64,000 bases of DNA from Hymenobacter montanus (lineage in GTDB: Bacteria > Bacteroidota > Bacteroidia > Cytophagales > Hymenobacteraceae). Shown piece after piece: positions 43,589 to 52,154 of this stretch. The translations under genes and the position numbers were made by a program. Within the stretch, counting starts at the first letter, position 1; the number at the start of each line of letters is the position of its first letter. Location of the stretch: positions 1 through 64,000 of the forward strand of contig NZ_JACXAD010000003.1 in assembly GCF_014699115.1 (NCBI RefSeq), in the 5' to 3' direction. The notes under the pieces are model-generated. The model ran no database searches and was not told where the DNA came from. It worked only from the letters and a program-made list of their open reading frames with translations.

Positions 43589-44383
43589 CTACAAACTGCC
43601 GGTTCGGCCGCCATCCACGGGCAGGTTGATACCATTAAGGTAGCCTGCCGCTGGAGAAGCCAGAAAGGCTACGGCCGTCGCTACTTCTTCGGCCAGCCCA
43701 AAGCGCCGGGCCGGAATCAGCTTCAGCATTTCATTTTCAATCGCCTCCATTGGGTGGCCGGTTTGAGCGGCTTTGTGCGCTACCAGGGAGTGATGGCGCT
43801 GGGTAAGGGTGGCCCCGGGCAATACGTTGTTCACCGTGATGCCGTGCGGCCCCAGCTCATTGGCCAGGGTTTTGGCCCAACTGGCTACGGCCCCACGGAT
43901 AGTGTTGCTCACCCCCAGCCCGGGCAACGGAATCTTGACCGACGTGCTGATGATGTTGATGATGCGCCCGAACCCTGCCGCCCGCATGCCCGGCACCAGG
44001 GCTTGGGCCAGCAACTGATTGCACACCACATGCTGGTTGAAGGCTAGCTGTAGCGCCGCCACCGGTGCCTCCAGCAAGGGGCCGCCGGGGGGGCCGCCCG
44101 TGTTGTTTACCAGAATGTGGAAGCCGCCGGGGTGCTCGGCCAGGTACGCGTGCACCACGCGGGCCAGGTGCTCAGGATTATCGAAATCGGCTACAAGATA
44201 ATCGTGCTCCTGGCCCGCGGGTACGGGCAGGGCCGCGGCGCATTCGCGTAACCGGGCTTCGTTGCGGGCCAGCAGCGTAACGCCAGCGCCTTGAGCTGCC
44301 AGCGCTTCAGCAATGGCCCAGCCAATGCCCTGGGTCGAGCCGCCCACGAGGGCGCGATGCGTGGTTAGGGGAAGGCTGCTCAT
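43589..44383 (-). CDS. SDR-family protein with altered catalytic site, in the kynurenine gene neighbourhood
   Basis: A 264-residue Rossmann-fold protein. NAD(P)-binding motif GGSTQGIG at 14-21, N-N-T-G-G strand motif (LVNNTGGPPGG), serine in IISTSVK and GITVNNVLPG. The usual catalytic tyrosine and lysine of Y-x3-K are not in place: the segment reads GLGVSNTIRGAVASWAKTLA. I recall such Tyr-less SDR proteins beside 3-hydroxyanthranilate dioxygenase genes in other Bacteroidota, and here the dioxygenase lies 2.1 kb away. The reaction is unknown; ordinary ketoreductase activity is doubtful. Confidence 0.8.
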   Translation of the reverse strand: MSSLPLTTHRALVGGSTQGIGWAIAEALAAQGAGVTLLARNEARLRECAAALPVPAGQEHDYLVADFDNPEHLARVVHAYLAEHPGGFHILVNNTGGPPGGPLLEAPVAALQLAFNQHVVCNQLLAQALVPGMRAAGFGRIINIISTSVKIPLPGLGVSNTIRGAVASWAKTLANELGPHGITVNNVLPGATLTQRHHSLVAHKAAQTGHPMEAIENEMLKLIPARRFGLAEEVATAVAFLASPAAGYLNGINLPVDGGRTGSL

Positions 44384-44410
44384 AGATGGCGCAGGGGAAA
44401 ATAGGGTAGG

Positions 44411-46165
44411 CTAACGGATGGGAGGGGTAAGCAGCACATAACCTCCAACAAGCTGCTCGCGGTAGTGGTAGGGCTGCAAAAGCTGGCGCAAGTAAGCATG
44501 CACGGGCTGGTTGCGGTAGGGTGGGCTGATAACGAAAGCCGCGGGGTCGAAGGTGCGCAGGAAACGCTGAACCTGTCGCGGCGAAGGCTGTGCGGGCGGC
44601 ACCGTGTCGGGCTTGGTTTGTATAGACAGGAGCGCATGTAGCACCGGTTCCTGGTCGAGCGAGGCAAATAATTCGGGACTTACCCGCGACAGGCTGCCAA
44701 TAGGCAGCTTCTTGTGGTGGAACGTTTGATAAAACGGCTGCTCGAACTCTACCGCGCCCACCAGCCGGCTCCCATCCAGAATACTCAGCGGAATGGGCAC
44801 CAACGTGGTTCCGGGCAGCTTGGCTACCTCTTCAAAAACCGGGGGGACCATCGTCACCGACGCCCGTTGATAGGGTTTGGGCCAGAACTCAATCATAACA
44901 ATTGCCGCTAACAGCAGGCTCAGCGCGTGTTGGCTAAGAGTGCTCCAGCGGTCGCGCCAAGCAGCTTCCAGGGCGCTAAATGTTATGATAGGCAGGAATA
45001 AGCCAATCATCATGATCCAACGAGTCGGACAGCGGATGTTGTTGACGAAAGGAATAAAATGCTGGAATGCCGTGGGCAGGTTTAGCCGGTCGTGGCCATA
45101 GATGCGGAGTGCCGGTACGGTGAACATAAGAAAGATAACCAACACCCAGGCGAGCGGGCGACCTTGAAGATCCTGGAAGCGCCACGATACCGGGCGACGA
45201 CGTACCACGCGCAGGCCCCACAACAGCAGCGCCAGGAGCGGCAGGGCGTACCCGATAAATATCGTGTTTTCGAGCGAATCCGGCATGTTGAATACTTGGG
45301 GGTTGTGGTGGAGTCGTTCGACCCACTCCCAATGCACGAAGTGGCTGGTCGGTGGCGGCATGAGGTACGACACCACGTCGCCACCCCACCAGATGCCATT
45401 GTCTTTAAGCCCGGCCAGGTGCATCAGCCGGATTAAGATGTGGCTGCCAACCAAAATGCCCACCAGGTACAGCCACGGGCGTGGCCGGCGCCACTGAATG
45501 TGCCCGATGCGAAACCAGAACCACGCCGCGTAAATCAGCGAGAAGTGGATGAGGCCAAACAGCACGTAGTAGTCGCTGAGTAGCGTGATGATGCCCAGCA
45601 GCAAGCACAGCGCTACGGCGCGCCAGCTGCGCACCAGCGGTAAAAACAGCCCCTCCCGAAATACAAACGCCCGCAGAAACATCAAAACGTAAAAAGGCAC
45701 CGTGGCCGTCAGCACCAGGTTGTAGTGCTCAGGCAGGCGCTGCATCTTGTAAGGGGCATAAGCGAAGATAAACCCGCTCAGCAGGCACAGCAAGGGGCTT
45801 CTCACCCACCGGCGCGTAAGCAGATAGGCCCCCGCGCCTGATAGCGCGTAGCTCAGCAGCAGGGTCGTGTTCAGGGCCAGCATGTCGTCGCCCAATACCA
45901 CGCTCAACAGCCCGATAATGGGCGTGTAGGTGTGCATCACCAGCCCCGACCCATGCGGATAAAACAGCCAATCGGTGTAGTAAGGGTTGTGGCCGCTCAG
46001 CACCGCCTGGCGAAAGTGCCAGACATTCCAAAGAAACTGGTAAGATTCACGGCCCGGTGCGACCAAGAGCGACGAAGAGAAATCGAGGGCTAGCGGCCAG
46101 GTGAACACCAGAAATAGCGAGCCATAAAAGGCTAATAGCAGCATTAGGCGCAGCCCATTTCTCAT
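44411..46165 (-). CDS. large multi-span membrane protein, GT-C-like
   Basis: 584 residues with about eleven spans in the first 440 residues, then a soluble C-terminal part. The first span is followed by an exported loop with ESYQFLWNVWHFRQAV and NPYYTDWLFYPHGSGLVMHT, a layout known from bacterial GT-C proteins of unassigned specificity. SGFIFAYAPYKMQRLPEHYN and RCPTRWIMMIGLF are other conserved-looking segments. It has no fused domain like that of the 40881 protein and no adjacent lipoprotein. It lies between the SDR gene and the dioxygenase gene, inside the kynurenine cluster, and may be a later insertion there. Confidence 0.75.
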   Translation of the reverse strand: MRNGLRLMLLLAFYGSLFLVFTWPLALDFSSSLLVAPGRESYQFLWNVWHFRQAVLSGHNPYYTDWLFYPHGSGLVMHTYTPIIGLLSVVLGDDMLALNTTLLLSYALSGAGAYLLTRRWVRSPLLCLLSGFIFAYAPYKMQRLPEHYNLVLTATVPFYVLMFLRAFVFREGLFLPLVRSWRAVALCLLLGIITLLSDYYVLFGLIHFSLIYAAWFWFRIGHIQWRRPRPWLYLVGILVGSHILIRLMHLAGLKDNGIWWGGDVVSYLMPPPTSHFVHWEWVERLHHNPQVFNMPDSLENTIFIGYALPLLALLLWGLRVVRRRPVSWRFQDLQGRPLAWVLVIFLMFTVPALRIYGHDRLNLPTAFQHFIPFVNNIRCPTRWIMMIGLFLPIITFSALEAAWRDRWSTLSQHALSLLLAAIVMIEFWPKPYQRASVTMVPPVFEEVAKLPGTTLVPIPLSILDGSRLVGAVEFEQPFYQTFHHKKLPIGSLSRVSPELFASLDQEPVLHALLSIQTKPDTVPPAQPSPRQVQRFLRTFDPAAFVISPPYRNQPVHAYLRQLLQPYHYREQLVGGYVLLTPPIR

Positions 46166-46531
46166 AAGACGATGACGGCAGACGAAACAGCCTCGCCCAA
46201 AAAGAGTAGGAGGATGCCGCCGACCTGAGACAAAAGTAGCGCAGCCAAATTACAGCCAGCATTAACCACCGAGAGCCCCGCAAAACTGACGGCGCAGGGT
46301 TGTATTGGGGGCGTCTGGGTCGTACCACTAGGGTAGTGGCGCAGTTGCGGGGCGAGCAGGGCGTCATCCTAGACGCCGAGCCAAGCGGCAGCGTGGCACA
46401 GGCCTTCCCCGCGTCACTTCCCGATAGCTGCTAAAAACGCCCGAGCGGGCCCAGCAGATTCAGACGGCTCGCGCTGTATCTTGCCAGCAGTTGAATGCTC
46501 CCGCTTCTTTACTTTTTACTCTTGTCGCCCC
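46166..46531. other. divergent intergenic region
   Basis: About 365 bases between the minus-strand GT-C-like gene and the plus-strand dioxygenase gene, so it must hold promoters for both. I see no clear TAnnTTTG element with a spaced TTG, no strong hairpin and no credible frame. Confidence 0.35.
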
Positions 46532-47050
46532 ATGATACCCCGCCCTTTCAACTTCCAAAAGTGGATCGATGAGCACCGCCATCTGCTCAAGCCCCCGGTC
46601 GGTAACCAGCAGGTGTTCAAAGACAACAAAGACTTCATCGTGATGGTAGTGGGTGGCCCCAACGCCCGTAAAGATTACCACGTGGACGCCGGCGAAGAGT
46701 TATTTTTTCAGCAGGAAGGCACGATGATAGTTAAGATCATTGAGGATGGCCGACCAGTCGACATTGAAATCAACGCCGGCGAAATGTTTCTGCTGCCCCC
46801 CAACGTGCCGCACTCGCCCCGCCGCCCCGCCGGCACCGTGGGCCTGGTACTGGAGCGCTATCGCAGCCCCGGCGAGCTCGATGGCTTCCAGTGGTACTGC
46901 GAGAACTGCGGGAATAAGCTCCACGAGGAGTTTGCTGAAATCACCGATATCGTGGCGCAGCTGCCGCCCATCATGAATCGGTTTTGGGCGTCGGAAGAGC
47001 TGCGCACCTGCGCCAGCTGCGGCACCTACATGAAGGCGCCCGGGGAGTAG
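46532..47050 (+). CDS. nbaC: 3-hydroxyanthranilate 3,4-dioxygenase
   Basis: A 172-residue cupin enzyme opening the ring of 3-hydroxyanthranilate to 2-amino-3-carboxymuconate semialdehyde. Fe(II) ligands H50, E56 and H94 are in place (KDYHVDAGEELFF, LPPNVPHSP). The C-terminal CxxC pairs of the bacterial enzyme (C123/C126 in WYCENCG, C160/C163 in TCASCG) form the rubredoxin-like second iron site. The ATG at 46532 gives the family N-terminus MIPRPFNFQKWIDEHR. The ACMS decarboxylase gene follows at 87 bases, so the two successive enzymes are probably co-transcribed. Confidence 0.95.
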   Translation: MIPRPFNFQKWIDEHRHLLKPPVGNQQVFKDNKDFIVMVVGGPNARKDYHVDAGEELFFQQEGTMIVKIIEDGRPVDIEINAGEMFLLPPNVPHSPRRPAGTVGLVLERYRSPGELDGFQWYCENCGNKLHEEFAEITDIVAQLPPIMNRFWASEELRTCASCGTYMKAPGE

Positions 47051-47137
47051 ATTCTGGCTTGCAGTAGCTAGTTTCGGGTTGTTTAACCACAAAATGAGCC
47101 CTTCAAAACCGGTAACTCGCCACCAGAGACCTGCCCC

Positions 47138-48172
47138 GTGCTGAGCATCGACATCCATACCCACATCCTGCCCGAGCGCTGGCCCGACTTAGCCGAGCGC
47201 TACGGCTACGGGGGCTTTATCCGGCTGGAACACCACAAGCCCTGCTGCGCCCGTATGATGCAGGATGATAAGTTCTTTCGGGAAGTACAGGACAATTGCT
47301 GGGACCCCGCCGTGCGGCTGCGCGAGTACGACCAGTTTGGAGTACAGGTGCAAGTGCTGAGCACGGTGCCGGTCATGTTCAGCTACTGGGCCAAGCCGGT
47401 CGACTGCCTCGACCTGAGCCAGTTACTCAACGACCATATTGCCGACGTGGTGCGGCGCTACCCCACCCGCTACGTGGGCCTGGGCACCCTGCCCCTGCAA
47501 GCGCCGGCCCTGGCCATCAAGGAGCTGGAGCGCTGCATGAGCATCGGCCTGGCGGGGGTGCAAATCGGTTCCCACGTCAACCGCTGGAACCTCGACCAGC
47601 CGGAGCTATTCGAGGTGTTTGCCGCCGCGGAGGCGCTGGGGGCCTGTGTGTTCGTGCATCCCTGGGATATGATGGGCCAGCAAAACATGCCCAAGTACTG
47701 GCTGCCCTGGCTGGTGGGCATGCCCGCCGAAAGCACCTTGGCCCTCTGCTCGCTCATATTCGGTGGAGTGCTGGAGCGGCTGCCGAAGCTCCGGGTGGCG
47801 GTGGCCCACGGCGGCGGCTCGTTTGCCAGCAGCATCGGCCGCATCGAGCACGGCTGGCAGGTGCGCCCCGATTTGTGCGCCGTCGACAACCCTCACAATC
47901 CGCGCTCCTACCTGGGCAGGTTCTGGGTCGACTCGCTGGTGCACGACCCGCTGATGCTGGAATACCTGGTGAAAACCCTGGGGGCCGATAAAGTCATGCT
48001 GGGCACCGATTATCCGTTCCCACTCGGTGAGCTGGAGCCCGGCCAGCTAATCAAATCCCTGCCGTTGGCGGTCGACATTAAAGCCCGAATGCTGGGCCAG
48101 AACGCGCTCGACTGGCTGGGGCTAACCCACGAGCAATTCATACCTGCCCAAACCAGCTTAGCTTCTCCTTAA
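47138..48172 (+). CDS. nbaD: 2-amino-3-carboxymuconate-6-semialdehyde decarboxylase (ACMSD)
   Basis: 344 residues of the amidohydrolase superfamily. It decarboxylates the product of the preceding dioxygenase, diverting it from quinolinate to 2-aminomuconate semialdehyde. Zinc ligands are visible: HTH at 7-9 ([10 protein letters not shown]), a central histidine in [10 protein letters not shown] and an aspartate in [21 protein letters not shown] and [14 protein letters not shown] are ACMSD-typical. It starts with GTG at 47138, which places the zinc motif at the expected position; no ATG is suitable. The length is normal. Confidence 0.94.
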   Translation: MLSIDIHTHILPERWPDLAERYGYGGFIRLEHHKPCCARMMQDDKFFREVQDNCWDPAVRLREYDQFGVQVQVLSTVPVMFSYWAKPVDCLDLSQLLNDHIADVVRRYPTRYVGLGTLPLQAPALAIKELERCMSIGLAGVQIGSHVNRWNLDQPELFEVFAAAEALGACVFVHPWDMMGQQNMPKYWLPWLVGMPAESTLALCSLIFGGVLERLPKLRVAVAHGGGSFASSIGRIEHGWQVRPDLCAVDNPHNPRSYLGRFWVDSLVHDPLMLEYLVKTLGADKVMLGTDYPFPLGELEPGQLIKSLPLAVDIKARMLGQNALDWLGLTHEQFIPAQTSLASP

Positions 48173-48550
48173 ATTAACCAGTCGCAGGCGCTTGGCTACT
48201 AGCACCCAGCCCCCACCTCATCCATTTGAGGCGGATTCCAGTCTGATTCCCGGTCGTCAAGATGACGCTTGGGGCCTGAGAAGCCGCTCTCGCGCTAGCC
48301 CAGTGGCGGGGCCGCTGTTCTGCTCGGCTGGCAGTCTCACGCCTAATACGCCTAAACTAAGTCCTGGTCCTGCCTGTGCGCCTCCGGATGCTGGGGCTGG
48401 GCCCGGCAGTGCTGGGGTAAGGACGTTTTCACTTCGCCACTTCTGGCTAGCATCCCCGCCGCAGTTGGCTCGTACTATCAGCGTCCCGTCGGCTGGGCCG
48501 TCGTCCTGCCTCGGCTGATTTTTTCTTTCTTCGCTTAATTCTTACCTGCA
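48173..48550. other. intergenic region between ACMSD and kynureninase genes
   Basis: About 375 bases. A 108-codon plus-strand frame (48192-48518) is open, but its proline/serine-rich translation with scattered cysteines carries no motif and is treated as noncoding. No strong promoter or hairpin was noticed. Confidence 0.35.
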
Positions 48551-49825
48551 TTGCCAGTGCTTCTTCCCTCTTTCGCCGCCGACCTCGACGCCGCCGACCC
48601 GTTGGCGGCCTTCCGCCAGGAATTTCATATTCCCCCGGGCCCCAACGGGCAGCCGAGTGTTTACCTGTGCGGCAACTCGCTGGGCTTGCAGCCCCAAAGT
48701 GCCCGCGCCGCGGTGGAGCAGGAGTTTGAGGCCTGGGAACAACTGGGCGTGGAAGGTCATTTCCACGGCGAGGCGCCCTGGCTGCACTACCACGAAACCC
48801 TGGCGGCTCCCTCGGCTCGGCTGGTCGGGGCCCGCCCCCTCGAAGTGGTGGTAATGAATAACCTGACGGTGAACCTGCACCTGCTGCTGGTCACGTTTTA
48901 CCGGCCCACGGCCCAGCGCTACAAGATTCTGATGGAAGGCGGCGCCTTTCCCTCCGACCAGTACGCGCTCGAAAGTCAGGCCCGTCTGCATGGCCTCGAC
49001 CCCGCCGAGGTGATTGTGGAGCTGATGCCGCGCCCGGGGGAGCACACCCTACGCACAGCCGACATCGAAGCCACCATCCAGGAACTGGGCGACTCGCTGG
49101 CTACCATTATCATCGGGGGCGTGAATTATTACACTGGGCAGGCCTTCGACCTGGCCGCCATTACGCGGGCCGGCCACGCCGTGGGAGCGTTGGTGGGCTT
49201 CGACCTGGCCCACGCCGCCGGTAATCTGGAAATGCACCTGCACGACTGGGACGTGGACTTTGCCTGCTGGTGCTCGTACAAGTACCTCAACTCGGGCCCC
49301 GGTGGTACGTCGGGGGTGTTTGTTCACGAGCGGTTTGCTCATCGGCCCGACCTACTGCGCCTGGCCGGCTGGTGGGGCCACGACCCGACCGACCGGTTCC
49401 AGATGAAAAAAGGATTCCGGCCCATGCCCGGGGCGGCGGGCTGGCAGCTTTCCAATGCCCAAATCTTTCCGATGGCCATTCACCGGGCCAGCCTCGAGCT
49501 CGTGGACCGGGCCGGGGGCATGGCCGCCCTGCGCCGCAAGAGCGAGCAGCTCACCGGTTACCTTGAAACCTTGATCCAGGAGCTAGGATTACCGAGCTCG
49601 CAGTTGGAAATCATCACCCCTGCCGACCCCGCCCAACGCGGCTGCCAGCTCTCGGTGCTGGTGCACCAGCGGGGCCGCGAGCTGTTCGACTATCTGGCCC
49701 GCCAGGGCATCATTGCCGACTGGCGCGAGCCCAACGTCATCCGCCTCGCACCCGTACCGCTCTACAACTCGTTTCAGGACGTAGCCCGGACGGGAGCCGC
49801 GTTGCGGCAATTTTACCATTCCTAG
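48551..49825 (+). CDS. kynU: kynureninase
   Basis: A 424-residue PLP enzyme cleaving (3-hydroxy)kynurenine to (3-hydroxy)anthranilate and alanine. YLCGNSLGLQP near residue 40, GHFHGEAPWLHYH, NNLTVNLHLL, and the PLP lysine in CSYKYLNSGPGG are all present, and the C-terminal domain is complete. No in-frame ATG precedes the conserved part: the start is a TTG at 48551 or a GTG two codons later. Its product feeds the dioxygenase/decarboxylase pair directly upstream. The substrate is provided by the monooxygenase at 59.3 kb. Confidence 0.95.
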   Translation: MPVLLPSFAADLDAADPLAAFRQEFHIPPGPNGQPSVYLCGNSLGLQPQSARAAVEQEFEAWEQLGVEGHFHGEAPWLHYHETLAAPSARLVGARPLEVVVMNNLTVNLHLLLVTFYRPTAQRYKILMEGGAFPSDQYALESQARLHGLDPAEVIVELMPRPGEHTLRTADIEATIQELGDSLATIIIGGVNYYTGQAFDLAAITRAGHAVGALVGFDLAHAAGNLEMHLHDWDVDFACWCSYKYLNSGPGGTSGVFVHERFAHRPDLLRLAGWWGHDPTDRFQMKKGFRPMPGAAGWQLSNAQIFPMAIHRASLELVDRAGGMAALRRKSEQLTGYLETLIQELGLPSSQLEIITPADPAQRGCQLSVLVHQRGRELFDYLARQGIIADWREPNVIRLAPVPLYNSFQDVARTGAALRQFYHS

Positions 49826-49908
49826 CTCTCCCTAGCTTTCGGGGGTATTATCCATGTTCGTGAAGCTCCTCTCCAAACTGCTCACTTTAATTACCGCAAC
49901 CTGATTCC

Positions 49909-50601
49909 ATGGAAGATTACGCCGCCAAGATGCTGCTCAAGACCGACGCGGCCCTGCGCGAATACGTGACTGGCCATGCCCAATACCGGGAGGCCGCCGT
50001 GCTGGCCGCGTTGGATGAATTGCGCCGCCGCGGGCACCCGGCCCCCGAAGAAGCAGCCCTGCGCCCCGGCCTTGAAGCGGCTGCTACCGCCCAGCGGGCC
50101 CGCGAGGAAGCCGCTGAAACCGAGCGACGGTCGGGGGCCGCGGGGGATAACCTCGAGGAGGCTGACCCGGCGCTGTATTCACCGGTCAGCATCGTTCTGT
50201 TTTCGGTGCTTCCCATGTTCACGATGCTGACCGGGGGCGTACTGATGGGCATGAACTTGTACCGGCTGGGGAAAAAAAGGGCCACACTGGGCTTGGCCTT
50301 TTTTGTTATTGCCTACCTATACATTGGCTCTCTGCTCTTCAGTTGGGCCGTACTAAATTGGGGGCTGAGTCCGGTGTTGGGCGTTTTGCTTTTCAACCTG
50401 CCCGCGGCCCTGGCTTACGTATTGTGGTTTTGGCCGCGTTATGTGGGCGCGACCAGTTTTCGCAGCCGTAATGTGCTCGTACCAATCATGGTATGGATGC
50501 TTCTGGCGTGGGGCCTGCAAAGAATTACGCCCTATCTCATCCGGCAGCAGCCCAAAGAGGTACGCCAACAGCTAGAGCGCATGATGCCTCCGAATCAGTA
50601 G
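49909..50601 (+). CDS. membrane protein of unknown function
   Basis: 230 residues. The N-terminal 85 residues are soluble, helical and charged, with many A, E and R (possible coiled coil, for example EAAATAQRAREEAAETER). Four hydrophobic spans follow (about 92-115, 124-145, 150-172 and 186-204), then a basic, hydrophilic tail. No motif is recognised. It starts 83 bases after kynU and ends 20 bases before the AlkB gene, so it may share a transcript with either. Confidence 0.65.
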   Translation: MEDYAAKMLLKTDAALREYVTGHAQYREAAVLAALDELRRRGHPAPEEAALRPGLEAAATAQRAREEAAETERRSGAAGDNLEEADPALYSPVSIVLFSVLPMFTMLTGGVLMGMNLYRLGKKRATLGLAFFVIAYLYIGSLLFSWAVLNWGLSPVLGVLLFNLPAALAYVLWFWPRYVGATSFRSRNVLVPIMVWMLLAWGLQRITPYLIRQQPKEVRQQLERMMPPNQ

Positions 50602-50621
50602 CCCCCGGTTGCGCCGCTTAT

Positions 50622-51251
50622 ATGCCGTTCCACTCACTGGGCCTACCTGGGGCCGACGTGCTTTTTGACCCATCTTTCCTCTCCGCTGCGGAAGCGGATG
50701 CGTTCCTGGCGCAGCTGACGGCCGAGGTGGCCTGGGAGCAGCGGAGCTTGCGCCTGTTCGGCCGGGAGCACCCGCAGCCGCGCCTCACGGCCTGGTACGG
50801 CGACCCAGCGGCGCGCTACACCTACTCCGGCCTGGCCTGGGAGCCCCGCCCCTGGACGCCGGTCCTGCGGCACCTGCGCCAGCGCCTGGCCGCCGCGGCC
50901 ACGACGGCCTTCAACAGCGTGCTGCTGAACTACTACCGCGACGGCCGCGACAGCATGGGCTGGCATTCCGACGATGAGCCCGAGTTAGGGCCGGCCCCCA
51001 CCATTGCTTCGCTGAGCCTGGGGGCCACGCGGCGCTTTCGGCTGCGTCCCCGGCCCGGGGGTGGGCAGAACCATGCTCCGTTTGGCCTGGACCTGCCCAG
51101 CGGCAGCCTCTTGCTCATGCGGGGGCCCACCCAACAGCACTGGCAGCACGCGCTGCCCAAAAGCGCGCGACCCATTGGCCCCCGGCTCAACCTCACCTTC
51201 CGGTGGGTGGAGCCGGGGGCCAATGGGCCCGAGCTCTACTCGGCATCTTAA
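50622..51251 (+). CDS. AlkB-family 2-oxoglutarate/Fe(II) dioxygenase
   Basis: A 209-residue DNA/RNA dealkylation enzyme of the ALKBH2/3-like group. The ATG at 50622 is chosen because the longer open frame only reads into the upstream gene. Iron ligands H115 and D117 (MGWHSDDEPELG), a second histidine in the TQQHWQHALPKS segment and the 2-oxoglutarate-binding arginines near the C-terminus (RLNLTFRWV) are visible. NYYRDGRDSMGWH and SLSLGATRRF are family hallmarks. A damaged copy of its 3' half occurs at 55488-55742. Probable role: repair of alkylated bases. Confidence 0.92.
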   Translation: MPFHSLGLPGADVLFDPSFLSAAEADAFLAQLTAEVAWEQRSLRLFGREHPQPRLTAWYGDPAARYTYSGLAWEPRPWTPVLRHLRQRLAAAATTAFNSVLLNYYRDGRDSMGWHSDDEPELGPAPTIASLSLGATRRFRLRPRPGGGQNHAPFGLDLPSGSLLLMRGPTQQHWQHALPKSARPIGPRLNLTFRWVEPGANGPELYSAS

Positions 51252-51302
51252 GCCTTAACTTACCAGAAGTCGTTTCTAACTAGGCCCTGGGCGAGGTGCC
51301 AG

Positions 51303-51396
51303 CTCCAGATGCCACAGGCCAGGGGCATTACTGTAGGGCGCGGTGTTGAAATCCAGGGTGAGGTGCACTCCAGATGCCACAGGCCAGGGGCATTAC
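51303..51396. repeat. 29-bp perfect direct repeat
   Basis: Positions 51303-51331 and 51368-51396 are identical (starting CTCCAGATGCCACAGGCCAG and ending GGGGCATTAC). The repeat period is 65 bases. The minus strand across the first copy reads LDFNTAPYSNAPGLWHLEL, which looks like a leftover of a coding sequence, so the repeat may be a small duplication within a decayed gene. Confidence 0.55.
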
Positions 51397-52154
51397 CCGT
51401 TCACTAAAGGGGATGATCCCAACACCCCCGCCGCCAGTGGCATCTGGTTGTCGCGCAGGTGTATTAGTAACCGGCGAGGAAAGCACCGATTCCCAACTGT
51501 CAACCGCCCGCTGGGAAGTCGCCTGGGCCTGCGGAGTAAATCCAGATAAGCAGCGGGGCGCCACACGGGTATGCATGTTTTTGGAGCGGGGCAGGCACAC
51601 GACCACTGGTACCGCAACAAAGGTCTAGCCGACGACTGGCTGAATAGCCGCCCTAAGCAGCGAAAGCAGGAATCATTTTTTCATTCAAGAGAAAGGGGAG
51701 TGGAAAAGAATGTTAAGCGTAAATCTAGAAGACCGGCATACGCTTGATAAGTCGAAGATAAATCGATGATACCCAGAATATAAACACAATGACCGCTGCC
51801 GCTGCCCCGTATCAGCTTACCCGACATTACATCCGGCCCTGCTCACGAGTTAAAAGGAGATATGTGGCCCGGACGACGAGGTGCTGGTCCCCTGCGCCGC
51901 CGCAGTAAATATTCCGCATCCGGTATCAGGCACAGCCGCAAGGCGAACAGTGGGGCTGCGGTAGCGATATAATTACTATAGAATATTTCTTGTGGTCAGG
52001 ACGGTAGCGTATGTAACTATTTCCGTTAGGTGTGGGGAAATTTTCAGATTTACTGTGTAGATTTGAAACCCAACACTACCTGACGCAGGAAGTGTTTTAT
52101 TTTCAGCATTTGAAACAACCCTTTCTAATTTCCCATCTTCACCTCATCAACAGA
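51397..52154. other. long intergenic region before the protease gene
   Basis: About 750 bases. A plus-strand stretch at 51592-51745 reads HWYRNKGLADDWLNSRPKQR and may be the decayed end of an unidentified gene. The last 200 bases are AT-rich and probably contain the promoter of the protease gene, but I could not pick out a convincing consensus. No RNA structure was recognised. Confidence 0.35.

Noticed and set aside
48192..48518. 108-codon plus-strand frame between ACMSD and kynureninase genes
   Set aside because: Low-complexity Pro/Ser/Ala translation with no recognisable feature.
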